NCBI GenBank assembly: GCA_028277465.1
Contig: JANQGF010000312.1
Span: forward strand, 1 to 41,859
Source: Chromatiaceae bacterium
GTDB taxonomy: Bacteria; Pseudomonadota; Gammaproteobacteria; Chromatiales; Chromatiaceae
Direction of reading: 5' to 3'
DNA: 41,859 bases
Notes under the pieces: generated by a model
Databases searched by the model: none
What the model was told of the DNA's origin: nothing
The model's input: only the letters and a program-made list of their open reading frames with translations
Shown: positions 1-8,025 of the stretch, piece by piece
Layout of the letters: each line of letters begins with the position of its first letter
How positions within the stretch are numbered: position 1 is the stretch's first letter
Translations under genes and position numbers: made by a program

Positions 1-98
1 GGGTTAACCCGATCGAAACCGAGGACTGCGGCGCCGTCCAGTTCACGATGGAAAACGGCGCGTTGGCGACCAGTTCGATAACGCTCGGTGCGGCCGAC
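1..98 (+). pseudogene. Gfo/Idh/MocA-type oxidoreductase fragment, cut at both ends
   Basis: Reading from base 3, the frame gives a peptide with the core ETEDCGAVQFTMENGALAT. This matches the C-terminal beta-sheet domain of Gfo/Idh/MocA NAD(P)-dependent sugar or inositol dehydrogenases, where an acidic-Cys-Gly-Ala stretch is followed by an 'x-NGAL-x-T' strand. The frame stays open to a TAA at 156-158, but protein-like composition and high GC both stop near base 98, where an AT-rich stretch begins. The upstream part lies outside the window. I infer a gene cut by an insertion or rearrangement. The family call rests on pattern memory of about 30 residues, so it is moderate. Confidence 0.5.
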
Positions 99-468
99 AT
101 ACCCATAATTACACACATTATGTGCTGTTTTTATATTGGTCCTGTAATAACGGTTTAAAGACCATGTTTTTTATTACTATAACACAATCGTCTTGTTAAC
201 AAATTAAAGTAAAACTCGCCCAAGGTCTCGTCAGTTTTTTAAAACGTTTGAGAATTCTTTGGTACAGAAAAGATAATCTTTCTTCGTTGTTCATTTGCCC
301 TTTGCAAACAGTATATTGTAAGTTATAGCTTCGCTTTGCCCAACCTACGGGTGTTTTAGTCGTTTCTGAACCGTTTCTTAGCCCATAAAGAAGCGCTCTG
401 CGACGCGACTGAGGGCCACAGGGTCAGAGACGGTCTCGGCCCGGTATGCATCCATCCGGAGACACGAC
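99..468. other. AT-rich gene-free island with repeat fragments
   Basis: About 300 bases (99-390) are strongly AT-rich against a GC-rich background. I see no credible ORF. The island holds a GTAATAA/TTATTAC inverted pair (near 143-178), a stretch at about 325-350 that resembles the 'CTTCGCTTTGCCCAACCTACGG' class of dispersed gammaproteobacterial repeats, and one copy of the short repeat also found at 25416-25493 (361-381). The abrupt join to a truncated gene at about base 98 suggests an insertion scar. From about 390 to 468 composition returns to normal, and this part leads into the amidohydrolase gene. Confidence 0.55.
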
Positions 469-1230
469 TTGCCGCAGATCTTCGACGCCCATCTCCATAT
501 CATCGATCCGGCGTTTCCCTTGACGGTCAATGCCGGCTTTCTGCCCCAGCCCTTCAGGGTCGCGGATTATCGACGTCGAATAGAACGCCTTGGAATCGTC
601 GGGGGCGTGGTCGTTTCGGCCTCGTTCCAGGGCTTCGATCAGGCCTATCTGCTGGATGCGCTCGAGCGACTCGGGCCCGGCTTCGTCGGTGTCACTCAAT
701 TGCCTGCCTCGACACCGGATCGGGAGATCCGACGCTTGGCGGCGCAGGGGGTCAAAGGGGTGCGATTCAACCTCAGACGCGGTGGCTCCGAGTCGCTCGA
801 TCAGCTGGAGACGCTGGCGAGACGGGTCCATGAGCTCGTTGGTTGGCACGTGGAGCTCTATGTCGAGGGATCGGACCTCGGCGATTTGCAGGACCGCCTC
901 CTGCGTCTTCCCGCGGTCAGCATCGATCACCTGGGAATGTCCCGCGACGGGTTACCGGCCCTGCTCGCGCTCGCCAAGCAGGGTGTCAAGGTCAAGGCGA
1001 CCGGCTTCGGGCGTCTCGACTTCTCGGTGGTGGACGCATTACGGGCCATCCACGCCGCCAATCCGCATGCCCTCATGTTCGGGACCGATCTGCCATCGAC
1101 ACGGGCACAGCGGCCCTTTGCGGACCAGGACTTCGAGCTCTTGGTCGAGGCGTTGGGCGAGGGGGCGATGGACTTGGTGTGCTGGGAGAACGGCGTTTCC
1201 TTCTACCGACCCTTCGACAGGCCGGATTGA
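469..1230 (+). CDS. Amidohydrolase family TIM-barrel metal-dependent hydrolase
   Basis: The 253-residue product begins with FDAHLHII, the His-x-His metal site (H8, H10) on strand 1 of the amidohydrolase-2 (PF04909) barrel. Later landmarks are GVKGVRFNL (about 95-102), a histidine in SIDHLGMS (H154) and the C-terminal FGTDLPSTR (D207), which fits the last metal-binding aspartate. Length and motif order resemble the 2-pyrone-4,6-dicarboxylate lactonase/decarboxylase-like group, but the substrate cannot be deduced. The start is a TTG with a GGAGA-like stretch upstream; an ATG at 446 is out of frame. The gene stands alone: a truncated gene and AT-rich island lie upstream, and a convergent membrane-protein gene lies downstream. 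It may act on a lactone or a carboxylated intermediate; this is inference. Confidence 0.75.
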   Translation: MPQIFDAHLHIIDPAFPLTVNAGFLPQPFRVADYRRRIERLGIVGGVVVSASFQGFDQAYLLDALERLGPGFVGVTQLPASTPDREIRRLAAQGVKGVRFNLRRGGSESLDQLETLARRVHELVGWHVELYVEGSDLGDLQDRLLRLPAVSIDHLGMSRDGLPALLALAKQGVKVKATGFGRLDFSVVDALRAIHAANPHALMFGTDLPSTRAQRPFADQDFELLVEALGEGAMDLVCWENGVSFYRPFDRPD

Positions 1231-1348
1231 CCGGATCTCGGGTTTTCCTTGCGCCATCGAGCGGAGGTCCTGTGGTCGTGCGCTCCGTTATTCTGCTTCG
1301 TGGCTGTCCCCCCGGGCTCGACGCCCCGAGAACGCGGCTTCCGCATCG

Positions 1349-1384
1349 CGCCATCCTTGATCGCGCGACCGATCAAGGATGGCG
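1349..1384. repeat. Perfect 14-bp inverted repeat, 8-base loop
   Basis: Arms at 1349-1362 and 1371-1384 (CGCCATCCTTGATC and its complement) pair perfectly around GCGCGACC. It lies between the convergent amidohydrolase and DUF2189 genes and could end transcription or stabilise a 3' end, but no T-run follows on either strand. Confidence 0.7.
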
Positions 1385-1401
1385 TTCGACTCCGTGGGCT
1401 G

Positions 1402-1478
1402 GTGCAGCACCAATCTTCGATCGATCGCGGAGCGTGTCTACCTTGGACCGGTTCAACAAAGCGAAATTGGTGCTGCAC
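1402..1478. repeat. Perfect 13-bp inverted repeat ending at the DUF2189 stop codon
   Basis: GTGCAGCACCAAT at 1402-1414 pairs perfectly with 1466-1478; 51 bases separate the arms. The right arm touches the first base of the minus-strand stop codon (1478-1480). Together with the hairpin just upstream it makes a structured intergenic region that may be a bidirectional terminator or a small palindromic element. Confidence 0.65.
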
Positions 1479-2254
1479 TAGGCGACCATGCGCCGATAGC
1501 TGTGCCAGGTCGCGTAACCGAGGATGGGAAAGAGCAGGATCATACCGATCAAGAATGTCAGTAGACCGATCCCGCTGAGCGCGACGATCAGCGCCGCCCA
1601 CAGCAACATGCCGGGCCAATTGAGCGCGAAGGCACGAATGCTGGTCTGGATCGCGGTGATCGGACCGACATCGCGGTCGAGGATCATGGGTATCGACACG
1701 GCGCTCGTGACGAAGACCGTCCCTGCCAGCAAGAGACCGATGCCGAGGAAGAAACCGGTCACCAGCGGATCGAAGTCCCCGGAGAGCAGCCCCAGGTAGT
1801 TGTCGATACTGGGCGAGAGGGTCGTGAATTGGATGGCGAAGAGCAGTGCCGACAAGCGCACCCAGGCCGCGGCGATGAGGCCGAGAAAGAGGACGAAGAG
1901 GCTCAGATTGGTGCGCCGCTTCCAGATGAGCTCAAGGCTCGCTCGGATGCTCACGGGTTCGCCCGCCTCCTCCTGACGTGCAGCGACATAGAGCCCGGCG
2001 GCGAGGAATGGGCCGAGGAGCATGAGCCCGGTCACGAAGGCGATGGCAAACCATGGAAGCGACCAGGTCAGTGCCAGGGTCGCCCAGCAGGCTGCAGCGA
2101 AGGCCGTGCCGTAAAGCAGGCTGCAGACCCGGGTTGCGGAGAAGGTACGGATGCCGGCAGCGAGCCAGTCGAGCGGTTCGGCCATGTCGATACGACGAAT
2201 CGACGGGGCAGCCGCAAGGCCTGAACGATGCGGTCGGATGGCATGTGTTTTCAC
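1478..2254 (-). CDS. DUF2189 multi-pass inner-membrane protein
   Basis: The 258-residue product is dominated by hydrophobic helices: after a ~25-residue polar N-terminus and the DWLAAGIRTF entry motif come about six membrane segments. The pattern (WLAAG..., ...LLGPFLAAGLYVAAR..., a charged ERI/LELIWKRR loop, and ...SIPMILDRDVGPITAIQTSIRAFALNWPGMLLWAALI...) is that of the DUF2189/COG5473 family of predicted integral membrane proteins, of unknown function. The open frame extends upstream to 2341, but I prefer the GTG at 2254 because a CCGGAG Shine-Dalgarno lies about nine bases before it and the extension is Arg/Pro-rich and unlike protein. The gene converges on the amidohydrolase and is transcribed away from the CDGSH gene. 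Confidence 0.8.
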   Translation of the reverse strand: MKTHAIRPHRSGLAAAPSIRRIDMAEPLDWLAAGIRTFSATRVCSLLYGTAFAAACWATLALTWSLPWFAIAFVTGLMLLGPFLAAGLYVAARQEEAGEPVSIRASLELIWKRRTNLSLFVLFLGLIAAAWVRLSALLFAIQFTTLSPSIDNYLGLLSGDFDPLVTGFFLGIGLLLAGTVFVTSAVSIPMILDRDVGPITAIQTSIRAFALNWPGMLLWAALIVALSGIGLLTFLIGMILLFPILGYATWHSYRRMVA

Positions 2255-2515
2255 GGCGCTGACTCCGGTTTGATGACTGGTTCGAGGTCGCGGCGGCCGG
2301 GAATCTCCGGCGACCAGGGGGTCAACCGGAAGCGATTTCACTGCGCGTCACATGAATCCCAGACACCTTGCAATGCCGATACGATTGGGCGGGTTACCCT
2401 CCCTTGGGATCGATCGGCCGATCTGAAGTTCAACCGCGGAGGCTGGTCGTTGTCTGCGCCGGAGCCGTCCCCATGGTTAGGTGCTGAGCGGAATCTTGAC
2501 CACGAGGGGAGCAAC

Positions 2516-3166
2516 ATGACTGACAAACAGATATTCGACTATCCAGGGGAAGAGATCGACGTGCGCTGGGACAAGCGACTCTGTATTCATGTCGGCGAGT
2601 GTGGCATCGCCCAGGGTGAGCTGTTCGTCGCGAAGCGCGATCCCTGGTGTATCCCGGACAAGGTGAACAAGGCGCAGGTCCGTGAGGTCGTGGAGCGCTG
2701 CCCCAGCGGGGCCTTGACCTATTCCGACAAGGATGGCCCGGGTGAAACGACCCCGCCGGAGAACGGCCTCACGGTTGCCTACAATGGCCCCTATTACCTG
2801 ACCGGTGACCTCCAGATCGAGGGTGCGCCGGAGGAGATGGCGGGGGTGCGATTTCGGGCCGCACTCTGTCGCTGCGGTGCTTCCAAGAACAAGCCCTTCT
2901 GCGACAACAGCCACCTCGAGGCCGGGTTCGAGGACTTCGGCGCGGTGGGCGAGACCGGTCCGGGGATCAGCGTGTCCGGCGGGGCCCTGAACGTCAAGGC
3001 CATGCGGGATGGTCCGCTGAAGCTCACCGGCAATCTAAGCATTCGCGCCGCCAGCGGGCGGGTGGCTTGGCAGGGCACCAGTGTTGCCCTCTGCCGCTGC
3101 GGTGCCTCCAAGAACAAGCCCTTCTGCGATGGCAGCCATCGTGGCGCCGGCTTCAGGAGCGACTAG
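2516..3166 (+). CDS. Tandem CDGSH iron-sulfur protein with N-terminal Fer4_19-like domain
   Basis: The 216-residue protein has three cysteine modules. Residues 10-70 carry C23, C29, C45 and C62 in a VRWDKRLCIHVGEC...ERCPSGAL context, typical of the divergent mono-cluster 4Fe-4S domain (Fer4_19). Two CDGSH motifs follow: C118-x-C120...C129-D-N-S-H133, and C193-x-C195...C204-D-G-S-H208. Each three-Cys/one-His set binds a 2Fe-2S cluster in this family. The second motif is canonical, whereas the first has DNSH in place of DGSH. The flanking CRCGASKNKPFCD is identical in both, suggesting duplication. The start ATG follows a strong GAGGGGA site; a longer frame from 2228 has no such support. It is soluble, probably an electron-transfer or cluster-transfer protein, with unknown partners. 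Confidence 0.85.
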   Translation: MTDKQIFDYPGEEIDVRWDKRLCIHVGECGIAQGELFVAKRDPWCIPDKVNKAQVREVVERCPSGALTYSDKDGPGETTPPENGLTVAYNGPYYLTGDLQIEGAPEEMAGVRFRAALCRCGASKNKPFCDNSHLEAGFEDFGAVGETGPGISVSGGALNVKAMRDGPLKLTGNLSIRAASGRVAWQGTSVALCRCGASKNKPFCDGSHRGAGFRSD

Positions 3167-3262
3167 AAGCCAGCGGCAGGCGGCTGCTTCCCAGGGTCTG
3201 CCAAACGGCCTCGATGTGGCTATCATAGCCGCGGTCGTGACCAACCCCCTTGGGAGAGCCCG

Positions 3263-4246
3263 ATGTTTGTGACCGCTTTCGTCCTGGGTCTGCTCTTGTT
3301 CATCCTCTACAAGGTCTTCATCCGCGCCTTCTATACCGTCAAACCGGACGAACGGGCGGTCATCACCTCCTTCGGTCGCGCCGAGCGTCTGGGCGACCAG
3401 ATGACCGAGGACGACACACTGAACGAGGAGGAAAGGGCGCGTTACCGCTTTCCGCGGCTGCACACAGTCGGCCCCGGCGGACCCTATTTCAAATGGCCCT
3501 GGCAGGAGGTCCACAAGGTTCGGGTCGTCACCCAGGCGGTCGATCTCACCTGGGACCCGACCAAGACGCAGAGCACGATCGAGGCGGTGACCAAGGACAA
3601 TCTCACCACAGGCGTGGGCGGCCAGATCCGCTTTCGGGTCTCGGAGCGCAATCTGTACGCCTATTTCTTCGGTGTCGACAGTCCGCTCGAGCATGTGATG
3701 GGCTATTTCATCTCGGTACTCCGTGAGCGGATCGCCAACTTCGTCGATCCCAAGGGACAGAACCTGGTCGGGGATGCCGAGCTCGCCGAGTCCGGTGGTC
3801 CGCCGGAGCTTTCGGAGGGGGTCTCGATCAATGATCTACGCAAGAATCTCCCTTTGCTGAATGACTATATGGAACAGCAGTGTCGCTCCACCGGCGCACG
3901 TTATGGGATCGAGCTGGACGCGGCGCTCATCACCCAGATCGACCCGCCTGCCGATGTGGACCGGGCACTCTCGGCCATCAATACCACCCGCAATCAGGTC
4001 GCGGCCGATATCAGTACCGCTCGCGCGGACGCCGAGCAGCAGATCACCATGAGCAAACGCGCCGTGGAGATCGCCAGCAACAATGCACAGGCCGAGGTGG
4101 CACCCCTGCGCGAGCTCGCCGAGACATTGTCTCGGATCAAGTCGAGCGGCGGACCCGAGGCCTTGCGTGCCTACATCCGCAACCTGCGGATGCCCTTGCT
4201 TGGTCGCGCCGCGCGGATCGTGCGGACCAGCGGCTGGACCCGTTGA
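3263..4246 (+). CDS. SPFH/band 7 membrane protein, first of a pair
   Basis: The 327-residue product opens with a single membrane helix (residues 2-20, FVTAFVLGLLLFILYKVFI) and then an SPFH/prohibitin-type domain: TVKPDERAVITSFGR, GGPYFKWPWQEVHKV and the strand TTGVGGQIRFRV. An Ala/Glu-rich C-terminal helix follows (about 225-300, including RADAEQQITMSKRAVEIASNNAQAEVAPL), the usual coiled coil used for oligomerisation. SPFH proteins build membrane-anchored cages or microdomains. HflK/HflC are the closest well-known paired example, but neither sequence here is clearly HflK or HflC. The gene sits 19 bases before the second SPFH gene, so the two probably form one hetero-oligomer. There is no FtsH or NfeD gene beside them. 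Confidence 0.8.
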   Translation: MFVTAFVLGLLLFILYKVFIRAFYTVKPDERAVITSFGRAERLGDQMTEDDTLNEEERARYRFPRLHTVGPGGPYFKWPWQEVHKVRVVTQAVDLTWDPTKTQSTIEAVTKDNLTTGVGGQIRFRVSERNLYAYFFGVDSPLEHVMGYFISVLRERIANFVDPKGQNLVGDAELAESGGPPELSEGVSINDLRKNLPLLNDYMEQQCRSTGARYGIELDAALITQIDPPADVDRALSAINTTRNQVAADISTARADAEQQITMSKRAVEIASNNAQAEVAPLRELAETLSRIKSSGGPEALRAYIRNLRMPLLGRAARIVRTSGWTR

Positions 4247-4265
4247 GGACAGGAGGAGAGGTGCG

Positions 4266-5162
4266 ATGCTGAGTGATCTCGAAGGCTGGATCGGGCCCCT
4301 GACGGGTTTGCTCCTCGGCTTGTTCTTCATTCCGATCTTGCTGGGCCTTGCGCGCAAGCTGGGGCTGTACGCCGTGGTCGCGGAGCGCGAGGCGCAGGTG
4401 TTCACCCTCTTCGGCAAGGTCATGGGTACCCTGGACGAGCCGGGTCTGCGCTTTCCGCTCGTCCACTTCGGCGTCAAGGCACTGCTGGTACCCTTCTTCG
4501 GCAAGTTGTATCGGGTATCCACGACGCTGCGTCAGCACTATCTGCGCGACCAGATGGTCAACTCGGAAGAGGGGACGCCCATGGGTGTGGGCATCTGGTA
4601 CGAGATGCAGGTGAGCGATCCCGTCGCCTATCTGTTCCGAAATGCCAACCCGGAAGGTTCGCTCGAGGCGAATGTCGCCAGCTCCACCATCTCGACCTTG
4701 AGCAACCTGGAGATGGACAAGATGCTCGAGGATCGCCATCAGTTGAGTCGGCGCGTGCGCGCGACTGTCTCGCCCCTCTCCGAGCAGTGGGGCTATAAGC
4801 TGGGCTCGGTCTACATCCGCAAGGTCGCCTTCACCGACCGCCAGATGGTCGACAACATCACCGAGAAGGTCGTCAAGCGTCTGGTGCAGGTCACCAGTGC
4901 CATGAAGCAGGATGGAGAGAACCGGGTCGGTCTGATCAAGAGTCAGACGGCCTTCAAGGTCTCACAGAAGATGGCGGAGGCCGCGGCTGCGCGGCCCGCG
5001 ATCGTCGGGGAGGCACTCAACGCGATCGCGCAACGGGATCCCGAGGTGCTGGATGCCCTCATGGAGGTGATGGAGACGGAGCAGCTGGTCGGCTCCGGGG
5101 CCGAGGTCGAGGTGCTGCCGGTCGATTCGGAGATTCTGGTGCAGCTTGGCGGCGCGAGCTGA
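4266..5162 (+). CDS. SPFH/band 7 membrane protein, second of a pair
   Basis: The 298-residue protein has an N-terminal membrane helix (about residues 10-28, GPLTGLLLGLFFIPILLGLA) followed by an SPFH domain (YAVVAEREAQVFTLFGKV..., LDEPGLRFPLVHFG, GVGIWYEMQVSDPVAYLF). The C-terminal part keeps the KVAFTDRQMVDNITEKVVKRL helix region and an Ala-rich tail (SQKMAEAAAARPAIVGEAL). A GGAGGAG site just before the ATG at 4266 decides the start; the frame is open upstream inside the first gene but has no other start signal. It is clearly co-transcribed with 3263-4246. The two proteins share fold but little obvious sequence, which suggests distinct subunits rather than a recent duplication. Confidence 0.8.
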   Translation: MLSDLEGWIGPLTGLLLGLFFIPILLGLARKLGLYAVVAEREAQVFTLFGKVMGTLDEPGLRFPLVHFGVKALLVPFFGKLYRVSTTLRQHYLRDQMVNSEEGTPMGVGIWYEMQVSDPVAYLFRNANPEGSLEANVASSTISTLSNLEMDKMLEDRHQLSRRVRATVSPLSEQWGYKLGSVYIRKVAFTDRQMVDNITEKVVKRLVQVTSAMKQDGENRVGLIKSQTAFKVSQKMAEAAAARPAIVGEALNAIAQRDPEVLDALMEVMETEQLVGSGAEVEVLPVDSEILVQLGGAS

Positions 5163-5228
5163 CTTGCAGCCTGGCGCACGCCCTTGGCCAGCAGGATCCC
5201 TCGAGACGCCGATTCGACGGGTTGCGCC

Positions 5229-5882
5229 GTGCCCGTCTGTCTCTGTTTCGACTTCGACGGCACCCTGGTGAACAGCGTCGAGGCTGCCTTCAACGCCTTC
5301 CAACGGATCGGGCCGGCCTTCGGCTGCTCCCGCCTCACCCGAGAGGAGATGCAGCGATTGCGCGGGCTCCATGTCCGTGAGGTGATCCGTGTGTTTGGCG
5401 TTCCACTCTACCGGGTCCCTCAGTTGGCGGCGCGGATGCGCCGTGCCATGCGCGCGGATCTGATGGAGACGCCACCGGTCGAGGGGATCGCCGAGTTGTT
5501 GGAGGCACTTTCCGGACGTGGCTACCGGCTGGGGGTCCTTTCCTCGAATGCGGGCTCGAGCGTACGCCAGTATCTCGAACGCTATGGTCTCCAAGGGTTC
5601 GACTTCGTCGTCGCTGGGACCGGGCTCTTCGACAAGGCGTCGGCCTTGCGCAAGCTACTGCGCCGAGAGGGTCTTCAGCCGCGGGAGCTGCTCTATGTGG
5701 GCGATGAGTTGCGAGACCTGGAGGCCGCGCACGCGGCCGGGGCCTGCTTTGCCGCCGTCGGCTGGGGCTATACCTCGCTCGAGCGATTGGCCGCCGCCAC
5801 ACCTGATTATGTCCTCGAGCATCCGACCGACCTGCTCGATCGACTCCTTGGAGGGGCGGCGGAAAGACCCGGAACTCTGTGA
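5229..5882 (+). CDS. HAD-superfamily phosphatase, phosphoglycolate phosphatase-like
   Basis: The product (about 217 residues) carries all four HAD motifs. Motif I is FDFDGTLVNS (nucleophile D8, acid D10), motif II is VLSSNAGS, the motif III lysine lies in FDKASALRKLL, and motif IV is YVGDELRDLEAAHAAG. A helical cap domain fills residues about 18-85, as in the Gph/PGP subclass. Likely reaction: dephosphorylation of a small phosphorylated metabolite such as 2-phosphoglycolate; the substrate is not proven. I chose GTG 5229 because the catalytic motif starts seven residues later, as usual; a TTG at 5184 would add 15 residues, and neither start has a strong ribosome site. It follows the SPFH pair after 66 bases. 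Confidence 0.75.
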   Translation: MPVCLCFDFDGTLVNSVEAAFNAFQRIGPAFGCSRLTREEMQRLRGLHVREVIRVFGVPLYRVPQLAARMRRAMRADLMETPPVEGIAELLEALSGRGYRLGVLSSNAGSSVRQYLERYGLQGFDFVVAGTGLFDKASALRKLLRREGLQPRELLYVGDELRDLEAAHAAGACFAAVGWGYTSLERLAAATPDYVLEHPTDLLDRLLGGAAERPGTL

Positions 5883-5964
5883 GGCGTCTGACGGACGAAG
5901 GAGTCGGAACGAAACCGCGTCCCGTCGGTGGCCGCTGCTGGCTGCGCGGCCGGGGTCACTCGAA

Positions 5965-5994
5965 ACGACGCATTTCACGCTGGACGCGGTCTAG
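5965..5994 (+). repeat. Short dispersed repeat, copy 1 (partner at 29703-29734)
   Basis: The stretch ACGACGCATTT...GGACGCGGTCTAG is about three-quarters identical to the reverse complement of 29703-29734, which lies just after the large GGDEF/EAL gene. It falls in the 130-base gap before moxR, between a stop codon and a ribosome site, so common coding origin is not an explanation. Confidence 0.5.
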
Positions 5995-6012
5995 AAGGGA
6001 GAGGAACCGACC

Positions 6013-7032
6013 TTGGACGAGAGATTCGAACCGGACCCAGAGGCCTACGGCGAGAAAGGGGTGCCGACAGGGGGCCTCGGTGCGCGATTTGCCGGGCTGC
6101 GCCGACAGATCGGTCAAACCATCCTGGGCCAGGGGGGGCTGATCGACCGGCTCTTGATCGCGCTGCTCGCGGACGGTCATCTGCTGGTGGAGGGTGCGCC
6201 CGGTTTGGCCAAGACCAAGGCGATCAAGGAGTTGGCCGCCGGACTGGAGGGCGATTTCCACCGTATCCAGTTCACCCCCGATCTGCTGCCGGCCGACCTG
6301 ACCGGGACCGAGGTCTATCGACCGAATGACGGCAGCTTCCGGTTCGATCGCGGCCCGGTCTTTCACAACCTGTTGCTCGCTGACGAGGTGAATCGAGCCC
6401 CGGCCAAGGTGCAGTCCGCGCTGTTGGAGGCCATGGGCGAGCGCCAAGTCACCGTCGGGCGGGAGACCTATGCGCTGCCGCGGCTCTTCCTGGTGATGGC
6501 GACCCAGAATCCGATCGAGCAGGAGGGGACCTACCCGCTGCCCGAGGCACAGCTCGACCGCTTCCTCATGCATGTACGGGTGGACTATCCGGATCTGGAG
6601 ACGGAGCGGGCGATCCTGCGGCTCAATCGGGAGGGGGCGCGGCGGGACGGGCCGGTGGCGGCCAGTCTGGTGCTGAGTCAGGCCGACGTCTTCGCCGCGC
6701 GCGGGGCCGTGCTCGAGCTCTACATGGCGCCCGAGGTCGAAGACTACCTGGTGCATTTGGTGATGGCCACGCGCGACCCCTGCGCCTATTCGCCGGACCT
6801 GATGGGTTGGCTTCGATTCGGCGCGAGCCCGCGCGCGACCATTGCCCTGGACCGCTGCTCGCGGGCCCTGGCCTGGTTGGAGGGACGTGATTATGTCTCG
6901 CCGGAGGACGTGCAGGCGGTGGCCCCGGACGTGCTGCGCCATCGGGTCTTGCTCTCCTATGAGTCCGAGGCCGAGGGGCGCCGTCCCGATGACTTCATCG
7001 GCGCCCTGCTCGCGCGCGTGCCGGCCGTCTAG
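6013..7032 (+). CDS. MoxR-family AAA+ ATPase of the Bat operon
   Basis: The 339-residue AAA+ protein has a Walker A at 61-68 (GAPGLAKT), a Walker B at about 121-126 (LLLADE, followed by VNRAPAKVQSALLEAM), a sensor-1 region VMATQNPIEQEGTYPLPEAQLDRF and a C-terminal lid with the SPRATIALDRCSRALAWLEGRDYVSPEDV pattern. All are diagnostic of MoxR ATPases, which act as chaperones that insert metals or remodel VWA-domain partners. The TTG start at 6013 has a good AGGGAGAGG site 7-8 bases upstream. It is first in a chain of six genes with short gaps or overlaps (6013-13379). MoxR next to a DUF58 and two VWA proteins is the standard Bat layout. Confidence 0.92.
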   Translation: MDERFEPDPEAYGEKGVPTGGLGARFAGLRRQIGQTILGQGGLIDRLLIALLADGHLLVEGAPGLAKTKAIKELAAGLEGDFHRIQFTPDLLPADLTGTEVYRPNDGSFRFDRGPVFHNLLLADEVNRAPAKVQSALLEAMGERQVTVGRETYALPRLFLVMATQNPIEQEGTYPLPEAQLDRFLMHVRVDYPDLETERAILRLNREGARRDGPVAASLVLSQADVFAARGAVLELYMAPEVEDYLVHLVMATRDPCAYSPDLMGWLRFGASPRATIALDRCSRALAWLEGRDYVSPEDVQAVAPDVLRHRVLLSYESEAEGRRPDDFIGALLARVPAV

Positions 7033-7071
7033 TCCACCCGCGGGCCGAGCTCCCCCACCACCACAGTCACC

Positions 7072-8025
7072 ATGACACCGAGACCGGACCGCGCAAGCGC
7101 CAACGCTGGTATCTGCGTCGACCTTCGAGAGCTGATCGCGCTGCGCGAGCAGGCGAGGCGGCTGGATCTGGCGCCGCGAGGCCGGGTGCTCGCGACCCGC
7201 AGTGGCGGCCATCTCTCGCGCTTTCGCGGCCGCGGGATGGAGTTCGATGAGTCGCGGGTCTATCAAGCGGGAGATGATCCGCGCAATATGGACTGGAGGG
7301 TGACCGCGCGTGCCGGTACACCCCATGTCAAGCTCTTCCGCGAGGAGCGAGAGCGTCCGGTCTGGCTGCTGGTCGACCAGGGACCTTCGATGCGGTTCGG
7401 TACGCGAGTGGCCTTCAAGTCGGTGGTCGCGGCCCAGGCGGCGGCCCTGCTCGGCTGGGCCGCGGTGGACCGCGGTGATCGGGTCGGAGGACTGGTCTTC
7501 GACGAGACCCGCCATCTGGAGCGCCGCCCTGCGGCGCGGGGTGCCGGGCTCCTGCCGCTGCTGGATCGGCTGAGCAGTGCGAGGCCCGCGGAGACGGGCG
7601 GCTATGGTGCCGTCGCTGAGGCTGGCGAGCATCTGGCGCGTCTGGTTCGGCCGGGCAGCCTGGTGGCCCTGATCAGTGATTTCGAACGGCTCCGATTGGA
7701 GCGCAGCGGCTGGCTGGCCCAACTGGCGGCCGGGAGCGAGCTGCTTCTGATCCTCATCCACGACGGCATGGAGTCGCAAGCCCCGCCCCCCGGGCGGTAT
7801 CCAGTGGCGATGGGGGAGCGGCAGACGATCCTGGACCTGACCAGCCAGGGTGCCCGAGTTGCCTACGAGCGACTCTTTCGGCGGCGTTGGGAGACGCTGC
7901 AGCGGCTTGCCCGGCGTGACCGCGCCCATCTGGTGCGGCTCGCGACCCATGAGCCGGTCGGATCGACGCTGGCGTTGAGACTCGGGGCGCGCACCCGCGG
8001 GTCGGTGTCCCAGGGGGCCTCGTGA
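7072..8025 (+). CDS. DUF58 protein with degenerate VWA fold
   Basis: The 317-residue protein carries the DUF58 signature YQAGDDPRNMDWRVTAR (about residues 64-80), followed by PHVKLFREERERPVWLLVDQGPSMRFG. The D-x-G-x-S at 102-106 is the metal-ion-dependent adhesion site of its VWA-like fold. No membrane segment is evident, so it should be cytoplasmic and a direct partner of the MoxR ATPase. It starts 39 bases after moxR with little visible ribosome site and overlaps the next gene by four bases (GTGA), indicating translational coupling. Confidence 0.88.
   Translation: MTPRPDRASANAGICVDLRELIALREQARRLDLAPRGRVLATRSGGHLSRFRGRGMEFDESRVYQAGDDPRNMDWRVTARAGTPHVKLFREERERPVWLLVDQGPSMRFGTRVAFKSVVAAQAAALLGWAAVDRGDRVGGLVFDETRHLERRPAARGAGLLPLLDRLSSARPAETGGYGAVAEAGEHLARLVRPGSLVALISDFERLRLERSGWLAQLAAGSELLLILIHDGMESQAPPPGRYPVAMGERQTILDLTSQGARVAYERLFRRRWETLQRLARRDRAHLVRLATHEPVGSTLALRLGARTRGSVSQGAS

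Noticed and set aside
1402-1478. NtrC-like sites (GCACCAA / TTGGTGC)
   Set aside because: The halves are 51 bases apart between convergent genes, with no -24/-12 promoter nearby.
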